From: JBBRMU01 sp038230655 | GTDB lineage: Bacteria > Patescibacteriota > Microgenomatia > UBA1406 > GWC2-37-13 | DNA: 64,000 bases | Direction of reading: 5' to 3' | NCBI GenBank assembly: GCA_038230655.1 | Contig: JBBRMU010000004.1 | Location: 1 to 64,000 of the forward strand | In this document: positions 1 to 7,502 of the stretch, piece after piece | How the letters are laid out: every line of letters starts with the position of its first letter | How positions within the stretch are numbered: the first letter of the stretch is position 1 | Position numbers and translations under genes: made by a program | The notes under the pieces: model-generated | Told to the model about the DNA's origin: nothing | What the model saw: the letters and a program-made list of their open reading frames with translations, nothing else | Database searches by the model: none

Positions 1-255
1 AACTGTGCAGGGAGAGTTGTCGTTAGATATAGCAGAGCCCACAAAAAGTTTTTTGGATGTGAGAACTATCCGAAATGTCAGTTTATATCATGGACCTTAG
101 AAGGGACAACAGCGACACCACTGGAAAACCCACCAAATTTAGACTTAAAACCTGTAGTTTCTTCGGAAAAAAAGTCTCAAAAAAAAGTGCCAAAGAAAGC
201 TGTAAAAAAAAAGGCCAAAAAGTCTCCTTCAAAGAAGTCTAAGAAAGCTAAGTAG
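1..255 (+). CDS. topA: DNA topoisomerase I, C-terminal end (partial)
   Basis: The reading frame is open from base 1 and stops with TAG at 253-255; the start lies outside the window. The translated end carries the second half of a topoisomerase-type C4 zinc ribbon: an Asn-Cys-Ala-Gly turn, a basic strand, then a Cys-x5-Cys pair (GCENYPKC). A linker and a lysine-rich tail (repeated KK, KKAKK) follow. In topoisomerase I such ribbons sit after the toprim and catalytic domains and help bind single-stranded DNA; the basic tail is also typical. The catalytic part is not visible, so the call rests on the ribbon and tail only. Another zinc-ribbon DNA-binding protein is possible but less likely. Confidence 0.8.
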   Translation, partial: NCAGRVVVRYSRAHKKFFGCENYPKCQFISWTLEGTTATPLENPPNLDLKPVVSSEKKSQKKVPKKAVKKKAKKSPSKKSKKAK

Positions 256-333
256 GGCTACTTGTACCGTATATTACATTGAGACTCTTCTCCAGTCGTG
301 TTAGATTGTGTCTATTACCAATTAATTATTAAT

Positions 334-726
334 ATGATACGATCTGCAACTATCCTATTTGCGTTTATAAGTTTTGGGTTCGTTTTCTATCATATTTCTG
401 TGTTGACGAATGAGTATAAACCAGAGAGTACAGCATGCTGTCAGTTTGATTTAAACCATGATGGAGTTATAAATATTAGAGATTTTGCTTTCTTAAGATT
501 AGATCAGAGTAATGAGCTGAAAAGTCTTGTGTCGCTATATTAAAAATATTTTGGTAAAATTTGTGATGATAAAGAGATGATCGAACTTGATAAGAATGGT
601 GATAAACTAATCACAGTTATAGATTTTGCTTTAGCAAAAAACGAGCTTCAGCAAAGACAAGTAAAAATTATGACAGACTTTCAAGCCAATTTTGGAAGAA
701 TCTGCATGCAAGCAACTAATGAGTAA
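334..726 (+). pseudogene. Membrane-anchored dockerin-like protein, interrupted by an in-frame TAA
   Basis: From the ATG at 334 the frame encodes a hydrophobic anchor (about residues 3-23) and then a calcium-loop motif of the dockerin type (DLNHDGVINIRDF). A TAA at 541-543 stops it. The same frame continues without another stop to TAA at 724-726 and encodes the second dockerin loop (DKNGDKLITVIDF) and a helical end. Dockerins need both loops, so the stop splits one domain in two. The last codons overlap the pyrG start (ATGAGTAA at 719-726), an overlap expected if translation once ran to the end. A GTG at 298 is an alternative start. The gene could be decaying, the stop could be a sequence error, or it could be read through; which one cannot be told here. 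Confidence 0.65.
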
Positions 727-2371
727 AACTAAATACATATTTATATCTGGAGGCGTGATCTCTGGTATCGGCAAAGGTATCACATCCGCCTCTATCTCTC
801 TTCTTCTTAAATCATCCGGATTCAGAGTTGCACCACTCAAATTTGAGAACTATCTGAATCTTGACGCAGGCACAATCAACCCTATTGAGCATGGAGACCC
901 ATTTCTGTGCGAGGACGGGACTGAAAGTGATATGGATATTGGAACCTATGAAAAGTTTTTGAATGAAGATATGGGCGTTGATAACTTCGTTACTATGGGT
1001 AAAATTTATAAGGAAGTTATCGACCGCGAAAGGCGGTTTGAATATCAAGGTGAGGATGTAGAAGCGATCCCTCATATAACGAATGAAATAACAAAAAGGA
1101 TCAAAGGCCTGGCTGCAAAAAAAGATGCAGAAATTGTGCTTATTGAACTAGGGGGAACAGCAGGAGAGTATCAAAATGTCTTTTACTACGAGGCATCACG
1201 TATGTTAACGCTCAAAAACCCTGGAGATGTGATTCATATCCATGTGAGCTATGTTCCAACTCCACATCATCTTGGCGAACCAAAAACAAAACCTACTCAG
1301 CTTTCTGTTAGGACACTTAATACCATGGGTATTCAACCAGACTTTATCATCGCCAGATCTGAGAAATACATCGACCAGCGCCGAAGAGAGAGATTTGCGC
1401 TCTTTTGTAATATTCACGGGGATGATATTATTTCTAATCCAGATGTTGAGACTGTCTATGAAGTGCCACTCATTTTGAATGAGCAGGATATTGTCAAAAA
1501 AATTGTCAAAAAACTTAATCTACCTGATAGAAAACCAGATATTAGGGACTGGAAAGTTATGGTTGATAAAATTAAAGAAAAAAAAACTAAAAAAATTGAG
1601 ATAGCAATCATCGGTAAGTACTTTGGAACTGGAGATTACCAGCTTAGAGACTCATATGCTGCTTTATTCGATGCAATTGATCATTCTTCCTGGAGTAGCA
1701 ATGTTGAGGTGAAAACTCACTGGGTGGACTCTGAAAAAATAGAGAAGGAAGGGGCACAGATTATTGGACAACCTGATGGAATTATTGTGCCTATTGGCTG
1801 GGGAGAGCGAGGTTCTGAAGGTATGATTGCAGCCGCTAGTTATGCTTTGAAGAAAAAAATTCCTTATCTGGGTCTATGCTTTGGTATGCAGCTCTGTGTT
1901 GTCGCTTTTGCGAGAGATATCCTCGGTTGGAAAGACGCTAATACGGCTGAAAATGATCCCCAATCAAAGCATCCAGTAATTCATCTTATACCAAGTCAAA
2001 AAGAGTTAATGGAACGACGCGCTTATGGCGGAACCATGCGCCTTGGAGGCTGGGATGCAGTTGTAAAAAAAGATACAAGAGCATATAAGGCCTATAAAAA
2101 GTATAATGACTTTCTAAGAGGTAAAGATGGATTAACGAGCGAGAGGCATAGACATAGATATGAGTTTAACGATGACTATACTAAGGAGTTTGAAAAAGCA
2201 GGCTTAATTATTAGTGCGAGGTCTGTGGCAGAGAAACTTGTCGAGATCGTAGAACTGTCAGAAAAAGACCATCCATTCTTCCTCGGTACTCAAGGCCATC
2301 CCGAGTATAAAAGCCGACCTTTGTCACCACACCCTCTTTTTATCGAGTTTATTGAAGCCAGCAAAAGGTAG
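719..2371 (+). CDS. pyrG: CTP synthase
   Basis: Makes CTP from UTP, ATP and glutamine. The 550-residue protein has the N-terminal synthetase domain (P-loop GGVISGIGKG near residue 9, DGTESDMDIG metal region, IPHITNEI) and a C-terminal class I glutamine amidotransferase domain (nucleophile in GLCFGMQ, TMRLGG loop, GHPEY near the end). ATG 719 is chosen because it starts the conserved MSKTKYIFISGG; ATG 692 would add nine unrelated residues. The start overlaps the end of the preceding dockerin frame. Several usually constant positions differ: the KLDPYINVD segment reads KFENYLNLD, and GGTVGDIES reads GGTAGEYQN. The P-loop SGIGKG form is like eukaryotic and archaeal enzymes rather than the common bacterial SSLGKG. 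Identity as CTP synthase is clear. Confidence 0.96.
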   Translation: MSKTKYIFISGGVISGIGKGITSASISLLLKSSGFRVAPLKFENYLNLDAGTINPIEHGDPFLCEDGTESDMDIGTYEKFLNEDMGVDNFVTMGKIYKEVIDRERRFEYQGEDVEAIPHITNEITKRIKGLAAKKDAEIVLIELGGTAGEYQNVFYYEASRMLTLKNPGDVIHIHVSYVPTPHHLGEPKTKPTQLSVRTLNTMGIQPDFIIARSEKYIDQRRRERFALFCNIHGDDIISNPDVETVYEVPLILNEQDIVKKIVKKLNLPDRKPDIRDWKVMVDKIKEKKTKKIEIAIIGKYFGTGDYQLRDSYAALFDAIDHSSWSSNVEVKTHWVDSEKIEKEGAQIIGQPDGIIVPIGWGERGSEGMIAAASYALKKKIPYLGLCFGMQLCVVAFARDILGWKDANTAENDPQSKHPVIHLIPSQKELMERRAYGGTMRLGGWDAVVKKDTRAYKAYKKYNDFLRGKDGLTSERHRHRYEFNDDYTKEFEKAGLIISARSVAEKLVEIVELSEKDHPFFLGTQGHPEYKSRPLSPHPLFIEFIEASKR

Positions 2372-2406
2372 TTGATTTTGTTTCAATAGGTGTATAATGC
2401 ATAACA

Positions 2407-3036
2407 ATGACTATCGAAAGCCAACAACTCTTTCTTGGTGGAGCACTAAAATTACAACCCAAAGTCGTTGAACCAGGTACTACAGCGCTTCTTAACACCT
2501 CAGAAAAGGCCCTCTACTATAGTAAAGATAAAGAACCATATAATGCATCCACAACAAGTATGGAGGTCCTGAGCCAAGATCATGTTCTGGTTTGGGAAGA
2601 AATGTACGATCCATCTGTCCGGCCTGGATTCCGTCATGAATCACTAAAGCTAGACATCTTAACACAAGATGAAATTAATTTAACTCAAGAGCAGAAATAT
2701 GGTCAAGTTATAGGTATGAAACGTCTATATACCTGGAAACCAACTAAAAATGACTCTTCCTCGAAAAATGAAGCATTAGAAGAAGGCACGAAACTGTTCC
2801 ATCAACATAATCAGTATTTAGATATGGTAAGAGAGTTTGCAAGCCGATACAATTTATCAGCAGCTAGTATCTGGAATTTAAGAGGTGAAAGATTAACTGA
2901 GAGATTACATTTAATTAAAAATGGGATAATATCAATTGAACTTATCGAAGATCTAGACGAACTAACAGACTTCGCATTTTCAATCAAGCCTCATTGGGGG
3001 CCCAGAGACTCCACAGAGGATGAAACGGATGGCTAG
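2407..3036 (+). CDS. Hypothetical protein, 209 residues
   Basis: I do not recognise this protein. It is soluble, without signal peptide or membrane segment, and has an acidic C-terminal tail. The middle is rich in charged residues, and a predicted helical stretch (residues about 120-190) includes the pattern LTERLHLIKNGIISIELIEDLDEL. It stands alone between pyrG and rplS. A TATAAT hexamer at 2393-2398 ends eight bases before the ATG, and no Shine-Dalgarno site is present, so its mRNA is probably leaderless or nearly so. Confidence 0.75.
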   Translation: MTIESQQLFLGGALKLQPKVVEPGTTALLNTSEKALYYSKDKEPYNASTTSMEVLSQDHVLVWEEMYDPSVRPGFRHESLKLDILTQDEINLTQEQKYGQVIGMKRLYTWKPTKNDSSSKNEALEEGTKLFHQHNQYLDMVREFASRYNLSAASIWNLRGERLTERLHLIKNGIISIELIEDLDELTDFAFSIKPHWGPRDSTEDETDG

Positions 3037-3095
3037 CCCGAGGCTTCATTTACCTTTGCATTTTACCTGGTAGTTTTCTATAATACATACTAGCT

Positions 3096-3434
3096 ATGGC
3101 AAATCTAATTAAATACAACGAAAAGACCTTCGCAATCGGAGATACAATTAGTGTAGACTATCGTATCAAAGAAGCCGATAATAAAGAAAGAATTCAGACT
3201 TTTACTGGTATTTTACTTAAGGTCAAAGGTCATGATGACGCTAACCGAATGATTACCGTGCGTAAAATGTCTCACGATGGCATTGGCATAGAGAGAATTA
3301 TTCCTTTAATATCTCCCTTTATAGCCAAAATTAAGTTAGTAAAAAAATCCAATTACAGAAAATCTAAGCTCTACTTTGTCAGAGAACTTTCTGACCAGAA
3401 ACTTCGCAATAAGCTATATAGTAAGAAAAAGTAA
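3096..3434 (+). CDS. rplS: 50S ribosomal protein L19
   Basis: Structural protein of the large ribosomal subunit at the interface with the 30S subunit. The 112-residue length fits L19 (about 115). Family features seen are the N-terminal GDTISVDYRIKE strand, the RIQTFTGILL segment, the VRKMSHDGIGIERIIPL core and the basic end VKKSNYRKSKLYFVREL. It is monocistronic here, with TATAAT at 3079-3084 ending eleven bases before ATG and no Shine-Dalgarno site. In many bacteria rplS lies with rimM, trmD and rpsP; that operon is absent. Confidence 0.96.
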   Translation: MANLIKYNEKTFAIGDTISVDYRIKEADNKERIQTFTGILLKVKGHDDANRMITVRKMSHDGIGIERIIPLISPFIAKIKLVKKSNYRKSKLYFVRELSDQKLRNKLYSKKK

Positions 3435-3489
3435 ATGTTGAATATGCTCCGTTGCCTTCTAAACCCCCTCTTCTTTATATGATTTTCTA

Positions 3490-3798
3490 TTGAAAAACCA
3501 ACGCCAATTTGTAGGTCTACTAGGAGAGAATTTAGCGATACAGTTCTTAAAGAACGAATTTGATCTTCTTCATCAACACTATGCTACTCACTGGGGAGAA
3601 CTTGATGTTGTCGCTAGAAAAGGGGATACAATCGGTTTTGTTGAGGTCAAAACTAGAGTTGGTGATTCAAAAGAAAAACCATATGAAGCTATTGATTACT
3701 ATAAACGAAGGTCACTCCACCGGGCAATTAAGAACTATTTATCGACTCATTCGTATAAAGAATATAAATACTCATTGGATGTAATTTCGATTTTTTAA
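3490..3798 (+). CDS. yraN: UPF0102 (YraN) family nuclease-like protein, likely frameshifted at its end
   Basis: Member of the UPF0102/YraN family, which has a restriction-endonuclease-like fold; its exact role is unsettled. Motifs seen are GENLAIQFL near the start, GELDVVARK (conserved Glu/Asp) and FVEVKTR (Glu-x-Lys core). The start is TTG at 3490, six bases after TATGAT at 3478-3483. The frame stops in a run of six T (3791-3796) just after DVIS. The -1 frame continues without a stop for about 17 codons to TAA near 3845, giving a tail (LNSNYKLDEIRYFKNI) that looks like the normal family C-terminus. The annotated protein is therefore probably short by one exon-like tail, through slippage, mutation or an indel error. 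Confidence 0.85.
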   Translation: MKNQRQFVGLLGENLAIQFLKNEFDLLHQHYATHWGELDVVARKGDTIGFVEVKTRVGDSKEKPYEAIDYYKRRSLHRAIKNYLSTHSYKEYKYSLDVISIF

Positions 3799-3867
3799 AT
3801 TCTAATTATAAGCTGGATGAGATAAGATACTTTAAAAATATCTAACTCCTTCTATCATAAAATGATA

Positions 3868-3920
3868 TGCTATAATGGATCACCTGAATTGTAGAACAAT
3901 TTGTAACAAAATTGTTGTAC
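3868..3920 (+). promoter_or_regulatory. Extended -10 promoter and 12-bp leader hairpin
   Basis: An extended -10 (TGC-TATAAT) lies at 3868-3876. The predicted leader then holds an inverted repeat, GTAGAACAATTT at 3891-3902 with AAATTGTTGTAC at 3909-3920. This is eleven of twelve possible pairs around a six-base loop. No T-run follows, so it is not a standard terminator. The next gene starts at 3970, giving a leader of roughly 85 bases. This is unusual in a window where most genes have no leader, and suggests post-transcriptional control or mRNA stabilisation of the membrane protein downstream. Confidence 0.5.
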
Positions 3921-3969
3921 CTTGACAATTAATTGTAGTTGTAATCAATCTGTAAAAAGGAGAAAAAGA

Positions 3970-4587
3970 ATGTCTGAGCAGATTACGAGTCAATTCAAAC
4001 TCGAAATAGAAAAGAATAATAATCGCGAGAAAAGAAGAGAGTCTCTACGATCATACTTTAAAAAATGTAAAGAACGGCTTAATCTGTATGGAATATTCAA
4101 CGGAATGCTCCTTTCAGGAGTTTTCTTACTCTACGTGCTAACCTGGATATTCCCTTTTATAGTAGCTAACTTTTGGTGGATTGTGGGGATAGTGGCTGTC
4201 ATCGATATAATAATTTTTGTCGGTATTACACCGATTTACATCGATGATTTCCCTTTCCGATATGACAATGATCTCAATCTTCGGTACCTTCCGATGGTCG
4301 ACTCACCCCTAGTCTGGAGGCCTGATAAAGTAATTAGAAGCTGGGAAGAGGCACATCTCGAGGCCAAAAAATATTTAACCTCGATTGGCTTACCTAACGA
4401 AATCTTTTTTACTCCAAGCAGTGAACTACTTCCAAATCCCGGAAGATATATTTTTTTTCCTACTCATTGGGATAACTCAACCGTAATAGTCTATGAAGAC
4501 TCTGGAAGAGTCGAAGCACCAAGAATAAAGAAATCAATGGATTTTAAACAAAAAATCTGTGATGAGCGGACGAGACAACAAAATTAA
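3970..4587 (+). CDS. Hypothetical membrane protein with two transmembrane segments
   Basis: ATG 3970 is chosen because a good Shine-Dalgarno site (AAGGAG, 3957-3962) precedes it; the longer frame from 3922 has no ribosome site. The 205-residue protein has a charged N-terminus with likely coiled-coil character (residues 1-38), then two adjacent hydrophobic helices (about 42-62 and 67-90). A soluble C-terminal part follows, with a tryptophan-containing stretch (SPLVWRPDKVIRSWEEAH). The C-terminal half should lie on one side of the membrane with the basic N-terminus. I recognise no family. It is one of the few non-leaderless genes in this half of the window. Confidence 0.75.
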   Translation: MSEQITSQFKLEIEKNNNREKRRESLRSYFKKCKERLNLYGIFNGMLLSGVFLLYVLTWIFPFIVANFWWIVGIVAVIDIIIFVGITPIYIDDFPFRYDNDLNLRYLPMVDSPLVWRPDKVIRSWEEAHLEAKKYLTSIGLPNEIFFTPSSELLPNPGRYIFFPTHWDNSTVIVYEDSGRVEAPRIKKSMDFKQKICDERTRQQN

Positions 4588-4606
4588 CCTTACAACTACG
4601 ATTACG

Positions 4607-4703
4607 GAGAATGAATAAAATTCCTTGATCACCACCGGTAGGAGAGACCATATAGGCTATGTGCTTACCCTACTTGGCGGCTGCTAGGTCTATATTCATT
4701 CTC
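4607..4703. other. Possible structured RNA or DNA element of unknown family
   Basis: Between two converging genes a 97-base segment is closed by a perfect 11-bp inverted repeat, GAGAATGAATA (4607-4617) with TATTCATTCTC (4693-4703). Inside, 4632-4642 can pair with 4669-4680 as an interrupted stem, including GTAGG with CCTAC, capped by a small CATA/TATG hairpin. The overall shape is a rod with internal loops. It lacks the signature loops of SRP RNA, 5S rRNA or riboswitches that I know. No clear promoter is seen on either strand. Confidence 0.35.
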
Positions 4704-4732
4704 TTCTACTTCATAGGAATAATCTATTGTTC

Positions 4733-5398
4733 CTATGATGAGAAAATGGTAGGTTTATACTTAGAAATATACATTGTTCTATGCCATTTAGTAGGTCCGA
4801 ATGCTTTAAGGGCATCTAGATGAGCTTTTGTGCCATAGCCTTTGTTTCTATCCCAGTGGTACAGCTTATATTTCGGAGATAACAGGCTCATAGCCTCGTC
4901 ACGGTGGAGTTTAGCCAAGATCGAGGCTGCAGCAATAGAGATACTTATCGAGTCGCCTCTTATGATAGCTTTTTGATTTTTAAGTCCAACCCCAGATATA
5001 TATTTGACGTTAAATGCATCAAGTAGTACGTAAATCGGTAGAGAAGTTTTTATCTGAAGTATTACATCAGAAATCGAACTTCTAATGGCTTCATTAACTG
5101 CTTTAACAATTCCTATGCGATTTATACTTGACACAGAGTTTAGTCTTACAGAAGATCCTAGAACATAGTTCTTCATCTTATTTTTTAAATCTGCACGTTG
5201 TTCCGCAGAAAGCTTTTTAGAGTCATCTATTCCCATTTGTTCAAGTTCTTTACCTAATTTACCGGGATCAAAACAGACCGCCCCAACTCCGACTGGACCA
5301 GCTAAAGCACCTCGTCCAACTTCATCGAACCCAATTACAAGAAAGTTTTGTCTCCAAAGCTCCTTTTCATAACTCAGTTTTGGGAATATTTTATACAT
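4733..5398 (-). CDS. rnhB: Ribonuclease HII
   Basis: Removes RNA, including single misincorporated ribonucleotides, from RNA-DNA hybrids. The 221-residue protein shows the type 2 RNase H acidic motifs: GFDEVGRGALAGP (Asp-Glu pair), DDSKKLSAEQR, LLDAFNV (Asp) and the SIAAASILAK helix followed by HRDEAM (Asp). The C-terminal HWDRNKGYGT loop, the substrate-specific GYGT element, is also present. Length matches the family. A hairpin (CATAGGAA with TTCCTATG) overlaps its stop codon at 4712-4737. It is transcribed divergently from the gene at 5444. Confidence 0.96.
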   Translation of the reverse strand: MYKIFPKLSYEKELWRQNFLVIGFDEVGRGALAGPVGVGAVCFDPGKLGKELEQMGIDDSKKLSAEQRADLKNKMKNYVLGSSVRLNSVSSINRIGIVKAVNEAIRSSISDVILQIKTSLPIYVLLDAFNVKYISGVGLKNQKAIIRGDSISISIAAASILAKLHRDEAMSLLSPKYKLYHWDRNKGYGTKAHLDALKAFGPTKWHRTMYISKYKPTIFSS

Positions 5399-5443
5399 AT
5401 AGTGAATAAGAACACGTTATATTTTAGTATAATTCACACATGA

Positions 5444-5749
5444 ATGAAAATGAACCCCCAGTCTCCCAAAGCACTGCAAAGTTTAGGAGAGTTAATAAAA
5501 GAACTGTACACAAAAGGAGGAGAAGAGTCGATTAAACCACTTTTCACCGTTGCAAAATGTATCCAAATTCTTCAAAATAATGAGGAGATTACTTCTGATA
5601 CTTTTTCGGCTGCATTAATTGATATTTCAGCGATTATAAAAGGTGTTACAAGTGCCCATTTAGGATACGATGTACCTGAACCAGTTATTGGTGATGAATT
5701 TATGCCTAAAGATTTTCCGATATTTGACTCGACTGACAAAATTCAGTAA
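5444..5749 (+). CDS. Hypothetical small helical protein
   Basis: Not recognised. The 101-residue protein is soluble and mostly helical in its first 75 residues (LQSLGELIKELYTKGGEESIKPLF...), ending in an acidic, proline-containing tail. TATAAT at 5428-5433 ends ten bases before the chosen ATG. An ATG at 5440 is in a different frame and gives only a short peptide. The promoter region is shared with the divergent rnhB. Confidence 0.7.
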   Translation: MKMNPQSPKALQSLGELIKELYTKGGEESIKPLFTVAKCIQILQNNEEITSDTFSAALIDISAIIKGVTSAHLGYDVPEPVIGDEFMPKDFPIFDSTDKIQ

Positions 5750-5805
5750 AACTTATGGCCCGCAAAGATACGTTATGATATAATTATTCTGATTAATCCG
5801 CTCTT

Positions 5806-5879
5806 GGCCCCATCGTCTAGCGGCCTAGGACATCTGGTTTTCAGCCAGAGAATCTCCGGTTCGAATCCGGATGGGGTCA
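5806..5879 (+). tRNA. tRNA-Glu (anticodon TTC)
   Basis: The cloverleaf closes with GGCCCCA (5806-5812) against TGGGGTC (5872-5878) and discriminator A at 5879. The anticodon stem TCTGG/CCAGA encloses the loop TTTTCAG, giving anticodon TTC. The T-arm reads CCGGTTCGAATCCGG. CCA is not encoded (the tail reads ACAC). A TATAAT hexamer lies at 5779-5784. The 3' end, TGGGGTCAC, recurs in degenerate form three times in the next 2.6 kb, marking this gene as a likely integration target. Confidence 0.97.
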
Positions 5880-5975
5880 CATGTACATAAGCTTCAACTG
5901 TATCTGAATTTTCGGGATCAATTACACCCTATGGCTTCTTTATCCCCTTTTAATAAATGGTGATATGATTTCTTC

Positions 5976-6473
5976 ATGGGAATTGAAGGAAAGGAAATTA
6001 GTTGGCTAGAAAGACATCAAGATGAAAGTGCTTTATTAACTGAAGATCAAAGACTTAGACTAACTCAAACATGGTTAGAAACGTTTATAGGTATAACTGG
6101 AAATGAGCTAGCGGTATTTACTGACTTATCAAGAGAACCAGGTCCAAACGATATGGATGCAACTTTTCAATTTATTAAAGCTGAAAGAAGAATTGCTGAT
6201 TATATGAACTCACCTGAAATTGAGGAGGGTACTCCAGAACATGATGACTACATTCCGAAGCGAGATTCATTCCAAGTAGCTTTCAGAGATGTGATGAAAG
6301 ATTTTTACTCACCTACTGATTTCGAAAGATTATTCTCTTATATGATTGCTGGAGATGAAAAATTCCTGGTTGGTCGACTTGTCGGTTATGACCATCCATT
6401 GATGCGTCGAATTAGAACTACTTATGTAGGTGATATGTCGGATTTTTTTACAATCTATATTCCTGAAGAATAA
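5976..6473 (+). CDS. Hypothetical protein, first cassette after tRNA-Glu
   Basis: Not recognised. The protein has 165 residues, soluble and acidic, with no signal peptide. Recurrent aromatic and acidic positions (ISWLERHQDESALL, FSYMIAGDEKF) suggest a folded domain. TATGAT at 5964-5969 ends six bases before ATG, so translation is probably leaderless. It is the first of three unrelated single genes lying between tRNA-Glu and csoR, each followed by a degenerate tRNA 3' end. This arrangement suggests imported cargo. Confidence 0.7.
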   Translation: MGIEGKEISWLERHQDESALLTEDQRLRLTQTWLETFIGITGNELAVFTDLSREPGPNDMDATFQFIKAERRIADYMNSPEIEEGTPEHDDYIPKRDSFQVAFRDVMKDFYSPTDFERLFSYMIAGDEKFLVGRLVGYDHPLMRRIRTTYVGDMSDFFTIYIPEE

Positions 6474-6560
6474 TTTATAAATTTCAAAAGCATCTACCGT
6501 TCATATTATCACTTTGTATTAATATAAAACTGCATCAAATTTTTGGTAACTATAACAGTT

Positions 6561-6588
6561 GGTTCAAATAGGTTAGCCTTGGGGTCAC
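6561..6588 (+). repeat. Degenerate tRNA-Glu 3'-end copy A
   Basis: Reads GGTTC, eleven bases, then CCTTGGGGTCAC. The last nine bases match the tRNA-Glu 3' end (TGGGGTCAC), and GGTTC matches its T-loop. Spacing is identical in copy B near 7427-7454. The rest of the tRNA is absent, so this is not a functional tRNA. The next promoter and gene follow immediately. Confidence 0.55.
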
Positions 6589-6637
6589 AATAGCCTATAG
6601 TTTGCAAATCTACATTGATTTTTGTATAATCTTCCAA

Positions 6638-7303
6638 ATGAATAATCCAGAAGAGAGCCTTAGTCGTGGTGAAAGAGCAAGGCGTAGTTTCCTTGAAACA
6701 ATTTCAGGTTCTGCAGCTTTGGGTTTAGATATTAAAATAGGAAATACAGCAGAACTTGGAGAAACCATTAAATCTGTTATAGATGATGGAGTCGATATAG
6801 AGCCAAGATTATGTAGTGAGATTTTCCAGGGAATAAGTAATGGGAGTACATGGGCAGTTCAGAAATACAATTTTCGATATAAACCACAATATAGACTTAC
6901 CACACCTGATAATGTAAAACTAGGAAAAAAAGGTCCAGAATTTAATCCTTATATAAATCGAATATGTATTACAAAAGATTGGCTCGAGAGATTGGATTCT
7001 AGTATGTTAGGTTGTCAATATCCAATTGTAGATGGCAGTGGTTTTCATGCTGGTTGGCTTAGCCATCAACAGAAGGGTGAATGGGTTGGAGTAGAGGAAA
7101 CAGTGCATTTTTTACAGTGGAGCAATGCTGTGGACGAACTTGTCGTTATACATGATGATGAAATATTACCTGCAACGACACCCAGCCTTCTGATATATTA
7201 TCGTCAACCTCATGAATATGAGGCAATGCAACATATTTTTCAATACTTTAAAGAAATATATGGTGAGAATCCGTTACCATATTTAGAACAAGAACTTGGA
7301 TAG
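6638..7303 (+). CDS. Hypothetical protein, second cassette
   Basis: Not recognised. ATG 6638 is preferred to TTG 6602 because TATAAT (6625-6630) would place transcription start at or next to it, seven bases downstream. The 221-residue protein is soluble. Its central region contains Trp, Tyr and His residues (WAVQKYNFRYKPQYRL, DGSGFHAGWLSHQQ) that could form an active site, but no family motif is clear. It is flanked by degenerate tRNA-Glu ends at 6561-6588 and 7325-7454. Confidence 0.7.
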   Translation: MNNPEESLSRGERARRSFLETISGSAALGLDIKIGNTAELGETIKSVIDDGVDIEPRLCSEIFQGISNGSTWAVQKYNFRYKPQYRLTTPDNVKLGKKGPEFNPYINRICITKDWLERLDSSMLGCQYPIVDGSGFHAGWLSHQQKGEWVGVEETVHFLQWSNAVDELVVIHDDEILPATTPSLLIYYRQPHEYEAMQHIFQYFKEIYGENPLPYLEQELG

Positions 7304-7324
7304 TAAAAGACTTCATATAAATTC

Positions 7325-7454
7325 AATGGTTTGAATCCTTAGGCGGAGATACTATATAGAGATAGAACTTCGTGATTGAAGATAAAGTATAGATCCTGTA
7401 ATCCCAGAACAGCCTTGTATAGTTCTGGTTCGGTTGCGTGAACCTTGGGGTCAC
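7325..7454 (+). repeat. 130-bp repeat, copy B, with tRNA-Glu-like ends
   Basis: This segment and 8338-8467 align over 130 bases without a gap; by hand about 100 positions match. It opens with a T-loop-like GGTTTGAATCC and closes with GGTTC-11-CCTTGGGGTCAC, the tRNA-Glu 3' end. In this copy GGTTC can pair with GAACC. It has no open frame of note. It may be an att-like remnant or a small structured RNA. Confidence 0.65.
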
Positions 7455-7502
7455 ATCATCCTATAATTGCAAAGACTTTAATTCCTGTGTATAATATTGA
7501 TC

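Noticed and set aside
541..543. Stop-codon reassignment as the explanation for in-frame stops
   Set aside because: TAA, TAG and TGA all terminate many intact conserved genes here, so the standard code holds; the interruptions are gene-specific.
4607..4703. Identification of the structured element as SRP RNA or 5S rRNA
   Set aside because: It lacks the GGAA-type tetraloop with the conserved asymmetric loop of SRP RNA and the length and loops of 5S rRNA.
7325..7454. Repeat B as a complete tRNA pseudogene
   Set aside because: Only the T-loop and 3' acceptor strand resemble a tRNA; no 5' acceptor strand, D-arm or anticodon arm can be placed.
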